Shown here in pieces: positions 9,601 through 20,520 of a stretch of 64,000 bases of DNA. Every line of letters starts with the position of its first letter. Position 1 is the stretch's first letter. The position numbers were made by a program, and so were the translations under genes. The DNA is from Bombyx mori (Eukaryota; Arthropoda; Insecta; Lepidoptera; Bombycidae), in the NCBI RefSeq assembly GCF_030269925.1, contig NC_085121.1, forward strand, positions 12,665,501 through 12,729,500. The letters run 5' to 3'. Under the pieces are notes generated by a model. The model saw nothing but the letters and a program-made list of their open reading frames with translations, made no database searches and was not told the origin of the DNA.

Positions 9601-12258
9601 GCTAACTGTGCAATTATAATTGCCATTTTAAACAGGCTGCGAGAGACAAATAAAATTCTCGTTACATACCTACATATAACATAGGTACTGATTTACATAG
9701 TGTGAATGGATAAATTAAAAAATATATGTACTTATTTTATAAGTCGCGCGCACAGAGCGATGTGCGTCATACACTTTTGTAAGATCTCATCAACCGTACT
9801 CGTCGAACTCGGCAAAGAGTTCGACGTGCAACCTAACCCATGCATCAGCCCGCTGAGTTTCTCGCCGGATCTTCTCAGCGGGTCGCAATTCCGATTCGGT
9901 AGTAGATTCATTCGCGAAGCAGCTACTCTTGAGTTGTTAGGTCTTCTTCGGAGGCACTCGGGCAGCTGTTAGTAAATCCCACCCCTCCTAGCTGAGCCTA
10001 GCTCGCCCATCTGTCCTGGTGAAATTAGAAAGGCGTCCGGGCCATCAGTAATAATTCAATCATAAAAAAGATCTCATTGCGAATGTCCGAGTGGAAAACC
10101 TTTGGATCGTTTGCCCGTTGTTGTTTAAAATAAAACAAACATGATCGCTTCTGTGTTTGAATGTTGTAAGCCTTTATCTATTAGGGCTGATGATTAAGTA
10201 ACGTGCAACAGCTGATACTGCAGAAAGCACATACGTAGCATTTATTTTTTTAATTAATATTAAAGAGATGTGCTAACGACCTTGCAGTTACTGGAATTTA
10301 GAACAGCGGCAGCGAAGAGTCTTCATTAAATTAGTTTAATGTTTATTCTTGCTCATTTCCTTGCTTCAGAAATAGGTCGTTGTGGCCTAAAGGATAAGAC
10401 GTTCGGTGCATTCGTATCTTGCGATGCACCGGTGTTCGAATCCCGCTGGCGGGTACAAAATTTTCTAATGAAATACGTACTTACCAAATGTTCACGATTG
10501 ACTTCCACGGTGAAGGAATAACACCGTGTAATAAAAATCAAACCCGCAAAATTATAATTTGCGTAATTACTGATGGTAGGACCTCTTGTGAGTCCGCACG
10601 GGTAGGTAGGTACTACCACCCTGCCTATTTCTGCCATGAAGCAGTAATGCTTTTCGGCTTGAAGGGTGGGGCAGCCGTTGTAACTATACTGAGATCTTAG
10701 AACTCATATCTTAAGGTGGGTGGCAGCACTTACGTTGTAGATGTTTATGGGCTCCGGTAACCACTTAACATCAGGTGGGCCGTGAGCTCATCCACACATC
10801 TAAGCAATAAAAAAAGGCAGGGTTGTAGTAACGCGTAGGTACCTACAGGTTTACAATTCGCATTACCACTAGTACCCAGGATAGAAATTGGAGTTAGATA
10901 AGAACTATAATCACCTATTCATCAAACGTCTTTTACAACTAGTAATGACGTCACAATTATGCTGAAGCTAAGATTGTTGTGTACTTCTAAAATATAGGAT
11001 GGAAACTGGGCTCGAAAAATATTTGTTTCTATATGCATACGGAACCGCAAACATGGTATCAAGCCTACATGACATGTTTGGCTTCTGGTGGACATCTGCT
11101 TATAGTTAACGATCGCAATGAAGCCAAATATGTGAGGGATTTGTTTAAAGAAACGCCTGAAAGGAGAGTTCCGGATAACGAGTTTGCTTTTTTGGGCTTC
11201 AGCGACCTATTTCAAAGGCACAATTTTAAAACCATACATGGTAAGCTGCCTCAGAATGTTTTTTCATTGATTTTTAGAAGAGGTCACTTTATGAGTGTCT
11301 TCAGATTGTACATTACCTATTAATTAGTATTAGTATGGATTATGATGGTTTTTAGTCAGTATTCGCCTAATGGTCAAAATTCGAATAAGCTTTTTTTTAA
11401 ATTCATTTTTGTTTTTTGTTTTTTTGTTTTTCAAAAAGCTGTTTCGAAAAAGTTTTTAATAAAAAGAATACACCTCTTTAATAGTTACAAAAAAAGAAAT
11501 CGGTTCGTTTGACAAACTAAAGAAAAAGATACTGTTTTGTCTTGCTTTTGTTTGAAACTATTTCCAACGATTCGATTGATGGCACTGGGGCTCGTCGTCA
11601 TTAAGACAAACGAAAAGGAAACCCAATTAATTGGTTTATCTAATTGGTCTGCCTATTAATTAATAATTATTAGTATAATGACTATTTCTGTGCACTGCTT
11701 ACGTTTTTTTATTTTTATTGCTTATATGAGTGGACGAGCTCACAGCCCACCTGGTGTTAAGTGGTTACCGGAGCACATAGACATCTACAATGTAAATGCG
11801 ACACCTTGAGATATTAGTTCTAAAGTCTCAGTATAGTTACAACGGCTGCTCCACCCTTAAAATCGAAACGCATTACTGATTCACGGCAGAAATAGGCACG
11901 GGGGTGATACCTACCCGTGCGGACTCACAAGAGGTCCGTAATGAAACCTAATGAGACGCTTACATTCAATTTTTTTTTTCTTAAAGATCAGAAAATCGAA
12001 GACGTAGGCTACTCCGATTGGGATGTCAAGTGCTCCCAAAACGAGAAATCCGTACCCCAACGCTGCGGTGGTGTTCGACGAAATGGTCTTCTGACCACCG
12101 GTGACTGTAACGTGCCGGCCATGTTTTTTTGCGAAAAACCCCTCAATGCAACGGTCTCCAAGCAGGCGTTACGACAAAGAGTAAAAAAGGCGAAGCCTGC
12201 ACTGCAGAGTCAAGCACAAATGATTTCTGCAGACGGTCTGTTTGAAGATATTCTATAA
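6655..12258 (+). CDS. Two-domain secreted C-type lectin (immulectin-like), five exons
   Basis: Exons: 6655-6694, 8148-8408, 9134-9328, 10998-11240 and 11987-12258. All introns are GT-AG in phase 1, and the total is 1011 nt (336 residues). Exon 1 encodes a short hydrophobic leader (MFKILVLLFVCNV), so the protein should be secreted. Exons 2-3 form CRD1 (ATWPDAKIRCEAEG to PLPFICK) and exons 4-5 form CRD2 (NICFYMHTEPQTW to VPAMFFCEK), followed by a ~40-residue basic/polar tail. In Lepidoptera such dual-CRD lectins act in pathogen binding and hemocyte responses; that role is inferred. Neither domain shows the sugar-selecting EPN or QPD or the WND motif, so calcium-dependent binding may be weak or altered. 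Introns hold Bm1 copies and LINE tails. AATAAA lies at 12297-12302. It converges with SDR-A. Confidence 0.85.
7225..7975 (-). mobile_element. 5'-truncated jockey LINE, same family as 48214-53268
   Basis: The minus-strand frame 7402-7944 encodes 180 residues that nearly match the C-terminal end of ORF2 of the full LINE (MTFRPHIKTVRDRAAFILGR near 52512). The 3' UTR follows toward lower coordinates. The fragment sits in intron 1 of the lectin gene in antisense orientation. It is an insertion remnant, not a host gene. Confidence 0.9.
8690..8880 (-). repeat. Divergent jockey LINE 3' tail
   Basis: The reverse strand matches the LINE 3' UTR blocks ('cgcgacccactgagaagat' read on the plus strand, then 'agcaaaagcactgcttcgc') with many changes. 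It lies in intron 2 of the lectin gene. Confidence 0.55.
9432..9590 (-). repeat. Bm1 SINE, 3' fragment
   Basis: An inverted Bm1 3' end that starts at its T-run ('tttattgcttagatgggtgg') and continues through 'acatctacaacgtaaatgcg'. It lies in intron 3 of the lectin gene. Confidence 0.8.
9785..10068 (+). repeat. LINE 3' tail, second subfamily
   Basis: Related throughout to 4565-4856, sharing 'cagcccgctgagtttc', 'attcgcgaagcagct' and 'ctcgggcagctgtta', and ending in an A-rich tract. It is a 5'-truncated retrotransposon tail in intron 3 of the lectin gene. Confidence 0.55.
10374..10816 (+). repeat. Full-length Bm1 SINE
   Basis: A complete silkworm Bm1 SINE. The tRNA-derived head carries a box A-like block (tggcctaaagg, 10383-10393) and a box B (ggtgttcgaatcc, 10431-10443). 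The body follows ('gattgacttccacggtgaag', 'cagtaatgcttttcggctt') and ends 'ctaagcaataaaaaa'. The internal boxes would recruit RNA polymerase III. It is in intron 3 of the lectin gene, in sense orientation. Confidence 0.9.
11706..11941 (-). repeat. Bm1 SINE, 5'-truncated
   Basis: The inverted Bm1 body runs from its A-tail side ('tttattgcttatatgagtgg') to 'cggactcacaagaggtc'; the tRNA head is missing. It lies in intron 4 of the lectin gene, ending ~45 bp before the last exon's acceptor at 11985. Confidence 0.85.
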
Positions 12259-12493
12259 TAGCTATGCTGTCTGTACACTATTCGTGGCGACAAAAAAATA
12301 AAAATACAGTCTGTGCTGCACCATTTTTAATTTATTTTTAATACCTTGTCCCGCTATAGCAATGAAACATTCGGGAATAATTTACATTCGAATAAATGAA
12401 TGTTTGGTATTTAGCGATAATTTTTCCAACAAAATATGTACCCATACAACATACAAAATAAAGAAATGCAAAGATTTATATTTTGGTTACATG

Positions 12494-12883
12494 CAATACC
12501 GTCTTTACCATAAGGGCACACGGGGCCCGTGCCCAGGGCCCCCATTCTCAGGGGGCCCCGAAAGACCGACAATTTCTCTCACACGCTTACTCTCAAAACA
12601 TTTTTGTCGGGCACATTACACTTTTTTCACAAATCAGTAATCAGATAAAAGATTTTGCTCAACAGACATCCCGAAAGAAACCGTTATCGAAATCGTAACC
12701 AAAAAACCAGCAGCATTCTAATATCATTAATGACATATTATATCATACTGTATTTGATTAGGTACCTACAATAAATGGTCATACTCAGTAAAAAAATGTT
12801 ATTATAATTCGATTTTTTACTTTCCAAAAGGGCCTCAAATTCTTGTGTGCCCAAGGGCCCCATCCTAATTTAAGACGTCCCTG
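12494..12883. mobile_element. hAT-like MITE with 8-bp target duplication
   Basis: The perfect direct repeat GTTACATG flanks this 390-bp segment at 12486-12493 and 12884-12891. The ends read CAATACCGTCTTTACC on the left and, inverted from the right, CAGGGACGTCTTAAATT; both continue into G/C blocks with GGGGCCC and GGGCACA. CA-starting inverted ends with an 8-bp duplication are hAT hallmarks. No transposase is encoded. The right-hand duplication contains the stop codon of SDR-A. Confidence 0.75.
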
Positions 12884-12884
12884 G

Positions 12885-15800
12885 TTACATGGAAGATCGC
12901 ACAAGAGAAAGTTGATGATTTTTCAGATGATTTTCGAGAACTTCAGTAGTTAATGCCCATGCTTTAGAAGCTTCTTCATCACTTCGACATTGTTTTGAGG
13001 GAGTTTTTCTCGTACAATCACTGTAAGTAACAAACTATTTTAGTTTCAGTAATAAATTTTTAAACAAAACCAGTAATCTTGTAAACATTAGAACTTATAT
13101 CTTCGAAGAAAATGTTGCTATTACCTATATTGGTTGCGTTGTAGTTGTAATCGGTTAATTAGTTGATAGTAACAATAATTAAGATATTTAGATGCAAAAC
13201 GAATCAAAGGCTAAGTATGCACACTTAATTTTGAATAAGTAATCCGGAATACAAGCGGCACTGCGTGGTGGCCGGCGAGGGTTCTTGGAGTAGGCTACGC
13301 GTCTGGTTGTAGTGTTGACCGCATTGGCCTTCCTATCTCTTCCTAGCTCTGTCTCAGGCGGAGATCGGACGTTCAGAGAGAGTGCAGAAAAACAGCTTAG
13401 TGGGTGGCTACGGCAATCCCACAAACTCCGCTAGGCTTCTACATGCCGTTTCGGATCCTCCTGATCCACTAACGGTGCTTTTAGGTACTTCAAGCACCGG
13501 TCATCGTTCTCATCGAACCCATCGCTATCAGCGAAGGGCTCGGCGAGTAAATTAACCCACGAACACAGCCCACTGAGTTTCTCGCCGGATCTTCTCAGTG
13601 GGTCGCGTTTCCGATCCGGTGGTAGATTCTGCGAAGCACTGCCCTTGCTAGGGTTAGTGTTAGCAACGTCTTCAGGTTTGAGCCCCGTGAGCTCACTTAC
13701 TAGTTCGGTGAATCTAGAATAACCCCTCGAAGTTTCTAGAAAAGGTAGGAAAAAAGAGGGCTCTGATCATAGATTCGGCAACCGTTCGGAAAAATCACAG
13801 CATGCCAAACTTAAACTACCCCTAATAAATAAGTATATGAAATTAATGAAAATAACACAAAAAATAACTTATCCTGTTGATCCTGGTTCATATTTCCAAA
13901 TTAATCGGACGTCTTGAAATTGAAATGTGAGAATTACGTTGAAAGATTCCGTTACTTAGATAGATAGTTAGATCCGGCTGATAGAAACTTACGATCACAA
14001 TACCTGTAATAAAAACCACTTTCGTTGGCACAATCCTCGTCGACGGCACAATAGATACTGGTCTGAGCACCGCACCGAGGTGACTTTATGAACCAGTACA
14101 AAACGTTGTTGAAGAGCCACGAAGCTCCAGTCCACATGGCTGTGTTCAAATGTCGACCGATTCCCGTGCTGATCACACCCGGGTGTAAGCTGTACGTAGT
14201 TACGTTGTTAATATTGTGTTCCTGTAATTTTAAGAATGGGTCGGTCGCTCGTTTGGGATGCGACTTGTGTAGATACCATGGCACCGACACATCTTCCTGC
14301 GACTAATTCTAACGCTGGCAGCGCTGCTTCAACGACTGAAGGCCTCAAACGGCGGAAATATGAAAATATTTCATTTTTGTTCCATTTGGGGTAGAAGCTT
14401 TGGGCCTCTGGGGTCCATCTGCTAAAAGCTTTTTAAGGACGCCACAAATAGTTTTTTTTAAGGTCTTTAAAAAAAAACTATTTGAGGCCTCGGGAGACCA
14501 GAAGGTCGGTACGTATTTTGCACAAATAATTAGCATTGCTATCCAGCGTGGAAATGCTGCCAGCCTTTTGGGAACGCTGCCAACTGGCGGTGACCTAACA
14601 CAGATTTTCTATTTATAAGTAGCTTTACCTACACAATTGTTATATAATATATTGATACTACAGCTTAAAAAAAAATGTACATAATATGCAATTTATCGGC
14701 GACTCGGTAGTGCAGTGGTTAGCGACCTTGACTGTTGCGCCGATGGTCGTGGGTTCGATTCCCAGATTAAACATTCTTGTGATAAACAGATTTTTTTGGT
14801 CTTCGTGTAGGTGTTTATTGTCTACATATGTGTATATATTAAACGTATATAAGTATGAATGTCATTTTCTGGTACCCATAGCACAGGGAATCCTAATTTG
14901 GGGCCCGATTAACGTGCTTCATTAATTCCCAGTTATTTATTTATTATTATTTATTTATAATAAACGAAACATCACTCACACGTACGCACATCTAACCGTC
15001 CGATGGATTCAAATTGACAATGATTGACACAGATACTCCTTTTGCGATGTAGATGGATTGAATCTAATTCTATCATATTATGGATTATTCAGTAGATATA
15101 ATTAAGATTTCTGGGGTACAATTGAAATTTCCTGCTCGTGTCTTAACGTTGATAGTGGCATTCATATTTTAATGTATATGAGTTTCGGTAACCAATTAAT
15201 CATAGATAGGCTGTGAGATTGTAGAAAAACTAGAAAAAGGTATAAAATATATAAAATCGAGATATAAAAGATTAGTAAATTAATTAATTACCTTTAACTT
15301 GAGAGCTAGTGCCTTGGCAAACAGAACGTTCGCAGCTTTACTCCGGCAATACGCTTCGTAAGCATCGTACGGTCTCGACTCAAAGTTAAAATCATCCACG
15401 TCGAAGTTATATTCTGTAATAAAATTATCTAACAATAGGCATGATGACTAATTTTCAATATCTATTCTATGACATTCAGGAGTATCTATTATATCAAAAA
15501 TATATCATATTTCTGTAGAAAATACAGATTAGTAAACTTCAGTACGTCAATAGTAAACTATGGCCGTTTTCCAATTACAGCACAAGAGCGCATTATGCGG
15601 CATAATGCTCAACTAAGCTTCAGCATAATTCGGCATTGCGCGTCACTGAGTCGCATTATGCTCTGTAATTAACCATTACTTAATGGTAGTTTTCCAATTA
15701 CAGAGCATCATGCGACTCAGTGACGCACAATGCCGAATTATGCTGCCGATTTATTAAACAAGCATCTAATGGCCGTTTTCCAATTACAGCACAAGAGCGC

Positions 15801-17980
15801 ATTACGCGGCATAATGCTCAACTAAGCTTCAGCATAGTTCGGCATTGTGCGTCACTGAGTCGCATTATGCTCTGTAATTAACCATTACTTAATGGTAGTT
15901 TTCCAATTTGTTCCAAGTTTGTACATATTTCGTAAATCCTACAATGATGTGTGACCTTAGTTGAGGACTAAAATTTACCTTAATTGAGGTCTAAAATTTC
16001 ATAAGTTCAATATTTTCTGAGATTACAATCTATCTCTTGAATAACCAGTAATATTTATTTTAATGACTGCTTTATTCATTTTCCAGTTACCACATGATAT
16101 GGTCAATTATTATGGACAATGGGTTTGGTGTCGCAGGTTCGCATGAAACCAGGCTGTATTCTCACAAAATTTGAATGCCAGATAGATAGAAAAAAACGAA
16201 CAGCTAAGATTATTATAGATAACAGAAAAGATCAATGTAATTTACTATTTACCATAATTTATCAATTCAGGCAATAACCATTAAAATCATTGTCTGTTAT
16301 CATACATACCTAATATTTTAACCCGCTAAGCATTTATTATGGAAAAAGTAAATTATAAAATATCTACTAAATACTTTGTCAACTTTGTTTGATTTATTGT
16401 TTGTAAAAAGAAGTGCAGATTGTATTTACCTAGGTATGTTATTAAGTCCTGCATTTTATTTGTTTCTAATAATTCTAATAATTTAATAATAAATAATAAT
16501 TTAATTTAATTGATTTAATAGAAAAACATACTAATATTCCTGCTAACAATGTGTAAAGAAAATTGATTAAATAACGCATTTAGAGAGCTTGCTGATGACT
16601 TTTGTGGAACTTCTGTTGTGGAAATGGTAAACTACGATTATAAAATGTATTTTAACGACAGGTAAAGCGAAAACAATAGTTTTTTTATTAAAATTGCAGT
16701 GATCGCGCGTAAGCTCAAACGAAACAAGATGACGTTTATTAAGGCGTGACGTAATTCACTCTGATTGGTGTTTAAGCTATCATGGCTGATTGTTGTATTT
16801 TGTAGATATATTTTAATAAATAAATCATCAATCTCGTCATTAATATGAAAATAAATATTTTTTTCAAAATCCTTGAATCCTGTTTCTTTAGATCAATTTA
16901 ATATTTTGGCGATACTTGACTACTGTCATCATGCATATTGTGGTTCGTACTCGCAGGCAACGAAACACGTCGAAAAATATGTCGGTTACCCATATAGCGC
17001 CCACTGCAGTAAAGATTGGAAGCTCTACGCCCGAAATTGCAGCCCAGTATGTCTTACGGTAGTATACCTGGAGCATAAACTAATTTAATCGACCAATCTA
17101 ACTCGAATGGACGGCGTTCACAATGCTGTGCAGAAAAATTTCATCCCAATAACACCGTGTCTCACTCGTAGACGTAAATCTTTGACCAGTATATGTTGTG
17201 ACAACGTGATCTTGCTCTTGGACCACGAGTGACTTTGAGCCTTATAACCAGAAAGAGGTCAATAGATAGGTCTATGCTTGGCGTTTACCTGCCTAATCAG
17301 GAATAATGGAGATACACAAAAGAACTATGACGCTCGAGAAAGCCCGAAGGACTGTGAGGTTGAAGTGGTCGTTGGTCGTTAGGGACAAGAATTTCTCTAT
17401 CGCGCATCGGAAAACGCAGCATGGTAAGGCCTCCTAAAAGGTAGACCGGTCGAAGATGACGGGAACGAACTGGTTGAGGGCAGCGCAAGACCGGTCATTA
17501 TTGCGAACTTTGGGGGATGTCACTGTCGGCTTCTGTTGGCTGATATTGATAAATGCGTGAATTTTTTACTATCTATTTTCTTTACCATGAAAACTCGTAA
17601 ATAATAGACTAACTTACTTTCGTGTAACATCGATGAGACGAATACGATTCGAGAAGGTCCGTCTTGTATAAGTCTTGGTAGTAGGAGCAGAGTCAAAAGT
17701 GCGGGTGCAAAGTGATTCGAACCTATGTGAGTTTCGAAGCCATCTTTCGTTTTAGATTCAGGACACATCATCACACCAGCATTGTTGATAAGTATTTGTA
17801 TTGTGGCTTCACTGGCAAGTATTCTAGCGACAAATTCACGAACTGACTGTAAACTGCAAAGATCAAGGTGTTCGACTATTATCGAGCCCTTTTCTTTTTC
17901 ATACTCAGTTTCTTTTTCGATTAGCGATTTTGCTATTTCTGCTTTTGTGAGGTCGCGACAGGCCATAATCACTCGTGCTC
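12885..17980 (-). CDS. Short-chain dehydrogenase, retinol-dehydrogenase-like (SDR-A), first exon not found
   Basis: Exons in coding order: 17618-17980, 15292-15413, 14004-14221, 12885-13020. Phases agree at every junction, and the first three match SDR-B exon lengths exactly (363, 122, 218 nt). Visible SDR features are ARVIMACRDL after the cofactor fold, NNAGVMMCP, VFVSS (catalytic Ser) and the Y-C-R-S-K catalytic pair, followed by YSLHPGVISTG. RDH11-14-type enzymes reduce retinal or other carbonyls with NADP(H), usually at membranes; the substrate is inferred. The Rossmann TGxxxGIG exon is not visible between 17981 and 23198. The gene either has a remote exon 1, shares exon 1 of SDR-B (phases are compatible), or has lost it. 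The usual NHxxHFLL is changed to NHFAPALL. The stop codon lies inside a hAT target duplication. Confidence 0.72.
13445..13755 (+). repeat. Jockey LINE 3' tail
   Basis: It matches the end of ORF2 and the 3' UTR of the 48214-53268 LINE ('ggatcctcctgatccact', 'gagtttctcgccggatcttc', 'gatccggtggtagattctgc') and ends in an A-rich run. It is antisense within the last intron of SDR-A. Confidence 0.8.
14235..14605 (+). pseudogene. Decayed retroelement coding fragment (WDATCVDT type), copy 1
   Basis: Read across frames on the plus strand, it gives VWDATCVDT, then APTHLPATNSNAGSAA, KRRKYE and ISIAIQRGNAASLLGTLP. Frameshifts and stops interrupt it. The same signature recurs at 22455-22835. I recognise it as a peptide common at the end of retroelement open reading frames but cannot name the family. 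It lies antisense in an SDR-A intron, next to the 14004-14221 exon. Confidence 0.5.
14697..14990 (+). repeat. tRNA-derived lepidopteran SINE (not Bm1)
   Basis: The head carries a box A-like stretch (tagtgcagtggttagcgac) and a box B (gtgggttcgattccc). A body with 'tctacatatgtgtatata' and 'ggtacccatagcacaggga' follows, and it ends in a TTTATT-rich tail. This arrangement resembles tRNA-headed lepidopteran SINEs with an RTE-like tail. It is antisense in an SDR-A intron. The head cannot fold as a working tRNA followed by a terminator. Confidence 0.65.
15560..15909. repeat. Direct repeats with an intervening inverted copy
   Basis: Two direct repeats of ~140 bp (15560-15699 and 15769-15909) are offset by 209 bp. 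Between them an inverted copy creates an almost perfect ~50-bp stem: 'cagcataattcggcattg' to 'ctctgtaatt' pairs with 15696-15744 across a ~25-nt loop. Unit ends share 'gttttccaattacag'. It looks like a tandemly duplicated MITE. It is in intron 1 of SDR-A as assembled here. Confidence 0.75.
15910..17090. other. AT-rich intron sequence of SDR-A
   Basis: Mostly AT-rich. The less AT-rich stretch 16873-17090 is open in two frames but shows nothing I recognise. It could belong to the decayed LINE that follows. Confidence 0.35.
17230..17545 (+). pseudogene. Decayed RTE-type LINE, 3' coding remnant
   Basis: Plus-strand frames give fragments resembling the C-terminal end of insect RTE-clade ORF2: a MLGVYL-like piece near 17273, 'KRSMVRPPKR' near 17415 and 'ELWGMSLSASVG' near 17505, with stops and frameshifts between them. 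It sits within the SDR-A intron, just beyond the 17618 exon end. Confidence 0.5.
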
Positions 17981-19217
17981 CTGAAACCAAAGTGGTTAGT
18001 GACGTCATTCATGTTATGATATCTACGAATGTAATTAATAATATTATATCAACTCCAATATCATACTATCTTTTGTTATAATTAATTTGGTAACTGGGCC
18101 ATATATCTCGGACTATGTTCTGCCTACCTTCCACTGTTGGACAGGCGCTTACTTATCTTCAACACAATTATGTATTTAAAGTTTAGATGCTTGCCAAGCC
18201 GCTTCGTAGCGGTCTAATGAACCCTCCTCGAAGAATTTATTAAAGAACAAAATTTCAAAGTTGAAACTCACGCACGCTCCTTCTGTATTCCCGTTTCGTT
18301 AGGCACAACACGCAAAATTAACAAAAAATATCAAAATTTAAATTAACCTTCCCTTTTTTTCACCACTCTCGCACCACATCATAACTAGCAATTAACATTA
18401 TAAAATGCTCGCCTCCCGTTCGCCGCTGAAAAACCATTAAGAAACCCTTTCGCTGGAGAGGACTTGCATTTGGAGAACATCACGTCAATCACGAGTTTTG
18501 TATTCTATGAATCGGGCTGTGTTTTCTCAATTAAATCACATCTCCAAAATATACCTACCGACTGCGCATCGCATCGCATAATTGTAAACCATTTTCCAAG
18601 AGCACACATGCTATCTTCTATACTATCTTCTTACCTCTTAAAAAGAGATCCTTCACAGTTTCTAGGCCAATGCCCGAATTGCTTCTCGTAACTATTGCTG
18701 TACAGCGTTGTAAGCTGCGTTTGCTTTTACACCAACCGCTCAAAAAATCCATTTTACACTATTTCTTTTTAACCAAAATTTTCAATAGATTTGATAATAT
18801 TCTTATAATAGCTTGTGGTACCAACGTGTGTTTTCCAAGGAGCAATGCTGTGTGTTCACCAACTGAGATAGAATAAATTCACTATTATTTGAAATTATTT
18901 ATAGGTCCACAAAAAACAATAAACGTACGAACCGTAACATAGATAATATCCATTTGTATTAATTATAAAGCACATACAAGTACGTATAATGCGAATCCCT
19001 CCCGTCCGCACTAATAGGATTAGACTTCAGCGTTTCACGTGCTACTATAGGTACACTGGAGTATTTAAATATCTACACGTGTCCACGGGGAGAATTATTT
19101 TTTAAGACATCGAAAAATGAACTGTTAAAGGGTTAAAGGAGCCTGTAAACATACATTAATATGAGAATATTCTACTATAGGATATAAGGTCTGAGTCTAC
19201 AGCGTACTGTATATAAC
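17981..19217. other. Sequence between SDR-A exon and mariner
   Basis: No TGxxxGIG-type first exon of SDR-A and no other gene recognised on either strand. The composition is AT-rich with a few unassigned short frames. Confidence 0.4.
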
Positions 19218-19219
19218 TA

Positions 19220-20518
19220 GTCAGGTCATAAGTATTGTCACACAGTAAAAACTTTTCTTTTAGAATGCTGGCCACAAAAAAGTTTATTGAATTCGAATTT
19301 CGAATTGTTCATGAAAATAAAAATTTATACTTTTAGAATTTTACTCATTTTTAAATATGGAGTGGACGCTTAAAGAAGACCATATTGCAGTTATTGCGTT
19401 GCATCGTTGCGGTTACGCGCCAATTCAAATTTTTAACATCCTGAAAAATTTGAATATAACCAAAAGATTCGTTTATCGTACCATCAAACGATACAATGAA
19501 GACTCTAGTGTAGATGACAGGTCAAGAAGTGGTCGCCCTCGGTCTGTTAGGACTCCAGCAGTGATAAAAGCTGTGAAGGCGCGAATTCAAAGAAATCCCA
19601 AACGTAAGCAGAAACTGTTGGCCCTTCAGATGGGGTTAAGCAGAACCACGGTGAAAAGGGTGTTAAATGAAGACTTAGGGCTTCGGGCATATCGAAGAAA
19701 AACAGGACATCGTTTGAATGCTCGTCTAATGGACCTGAGACTGAAGAGATGCCGCGCTTTGTTGTAGCGGTACGCGGGAAAAAAATATCGGGAAATTCTT
19801 TTTTCGGATGAAAAAATTTTTACCATAGAAGAGAGCTACAACAAACAAAACGATCAGGTGTACGCACACAGTAGTGAAGAAGCGAGCAACCGTAATCCGC
19901 GTGTCCAACGAGGTCATTTTCCATCCTCGCTCATGGTATGGTTGGGAGTTTCTTATTGGGGCTTAACAGAGGTACATTTTTGTGAGAAAGGTGTAAAAAC
20001 GAATGCAGTTGTGTATCAAAATACAGTCCTGACGAACCTTGTGGAACCTGTTTCTCATACCATGTTCAATAACAGGCACTGGGTATTCCAACAAGATTCG
20101 GCGCCAGCTCATAGAGCGAAGAGCACACAAGACTGACTGGCGGCGCGTGAAATCGACTTCATCCGGCACGAAGACTGGCCCTCCTTCAGTCCAGATTTGA
20201 ATCCGTTAGATTACAAGATATGGCAACACTTGGAGGAAAAGGCGTGCTCAAAGCCTCATCCCAATTTGGAGTCACTCAAGACATACTTGATTAAGGCAGC
20301 CGCCGATATAGACATGGACCTCGTTCGTGCTGCGATAGACGACTGGCCGCGCAGATTGAAGGCCTGTATTCAAAATCACGGAGGTCATTTTGAATAAACT
20401 TTAGTGTCATAAGAATCTATGTTTTGTTAAGTTCATTTTAGTATATGAATGGTTACATAATGAATAAACTTGTTTCAATTATTTTACATTAAACATGTGA
20501 CAGAATTTATGACCTGAC
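19220..20518 (+). mobile_element. maT-type mariner transposon, full length, inactivated
   Basis: It is 1299 bp long, flanked by TA (19218-19219 and 20519-20520). The inverted ends start GTCAGGTCATAA on the left and, inverted from the right, GTCAGGTCATAAATTCTGTC. The transposase frame runs 19357-20397 (347 codons counting the stop). It has an N-terminal helix-turn-helix region (SGRPRSVRT) and catalytic acids in FSDEKIF, FQQDSAPAH and SPDLNPLD. The last two are separated by 37 residues, the DD37D spacing of the maT branch. Two in-frame stops, TAG at 19765-19767 and TGA near 20134-20136, break it; the frame is otherwise unshifted. It lies between SDR-A and the orphan SDR exon. Confidence 0.9.
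19357..20397 (+). pseudogene. maT transposase with two nonsense codons
   Basis: The coding part of the element at 19220-20518. It keeps a single frame from ATG to TAA apart from one TAG after the N-terminal 136 residues and one TGA between the second and third catalytic acids. Few disabling changes suggest a fairly young copy. It cannot make a full transposase without stop readthrough. Confidence 0.85.
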
Positions 20519-20520
20519 TA

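Noticed and set aside
13869..13992. Alternative last exon of SDR-A using the GTAAGT donor at 13992
   Set aside because: The donor at 14003 and the exon 12885-13020 reproduce the exon length (218) and the SDC C-terminus seen in SDR-B.
14697..14770. tRNA gene
   Set aside because: Only the box A and box B regions of a SINE head; it runs straight into a SINE body with no proper acceptor stem or terminator.
16888..17088. Protein gene in the SDR-A intron
   Set aside because: Open on both strands but without family resemblance, and adjacent to a decayed LINE; most likely repeat-derived or chance.
18230..18310. Possible SDR-A first exon on the minus strand (NETGIQKERA)
   Set aside because: Only weak resemblance to NTGIGKETA, no full TGxxxGIG motif, and the donor phase does not fit exon 2.
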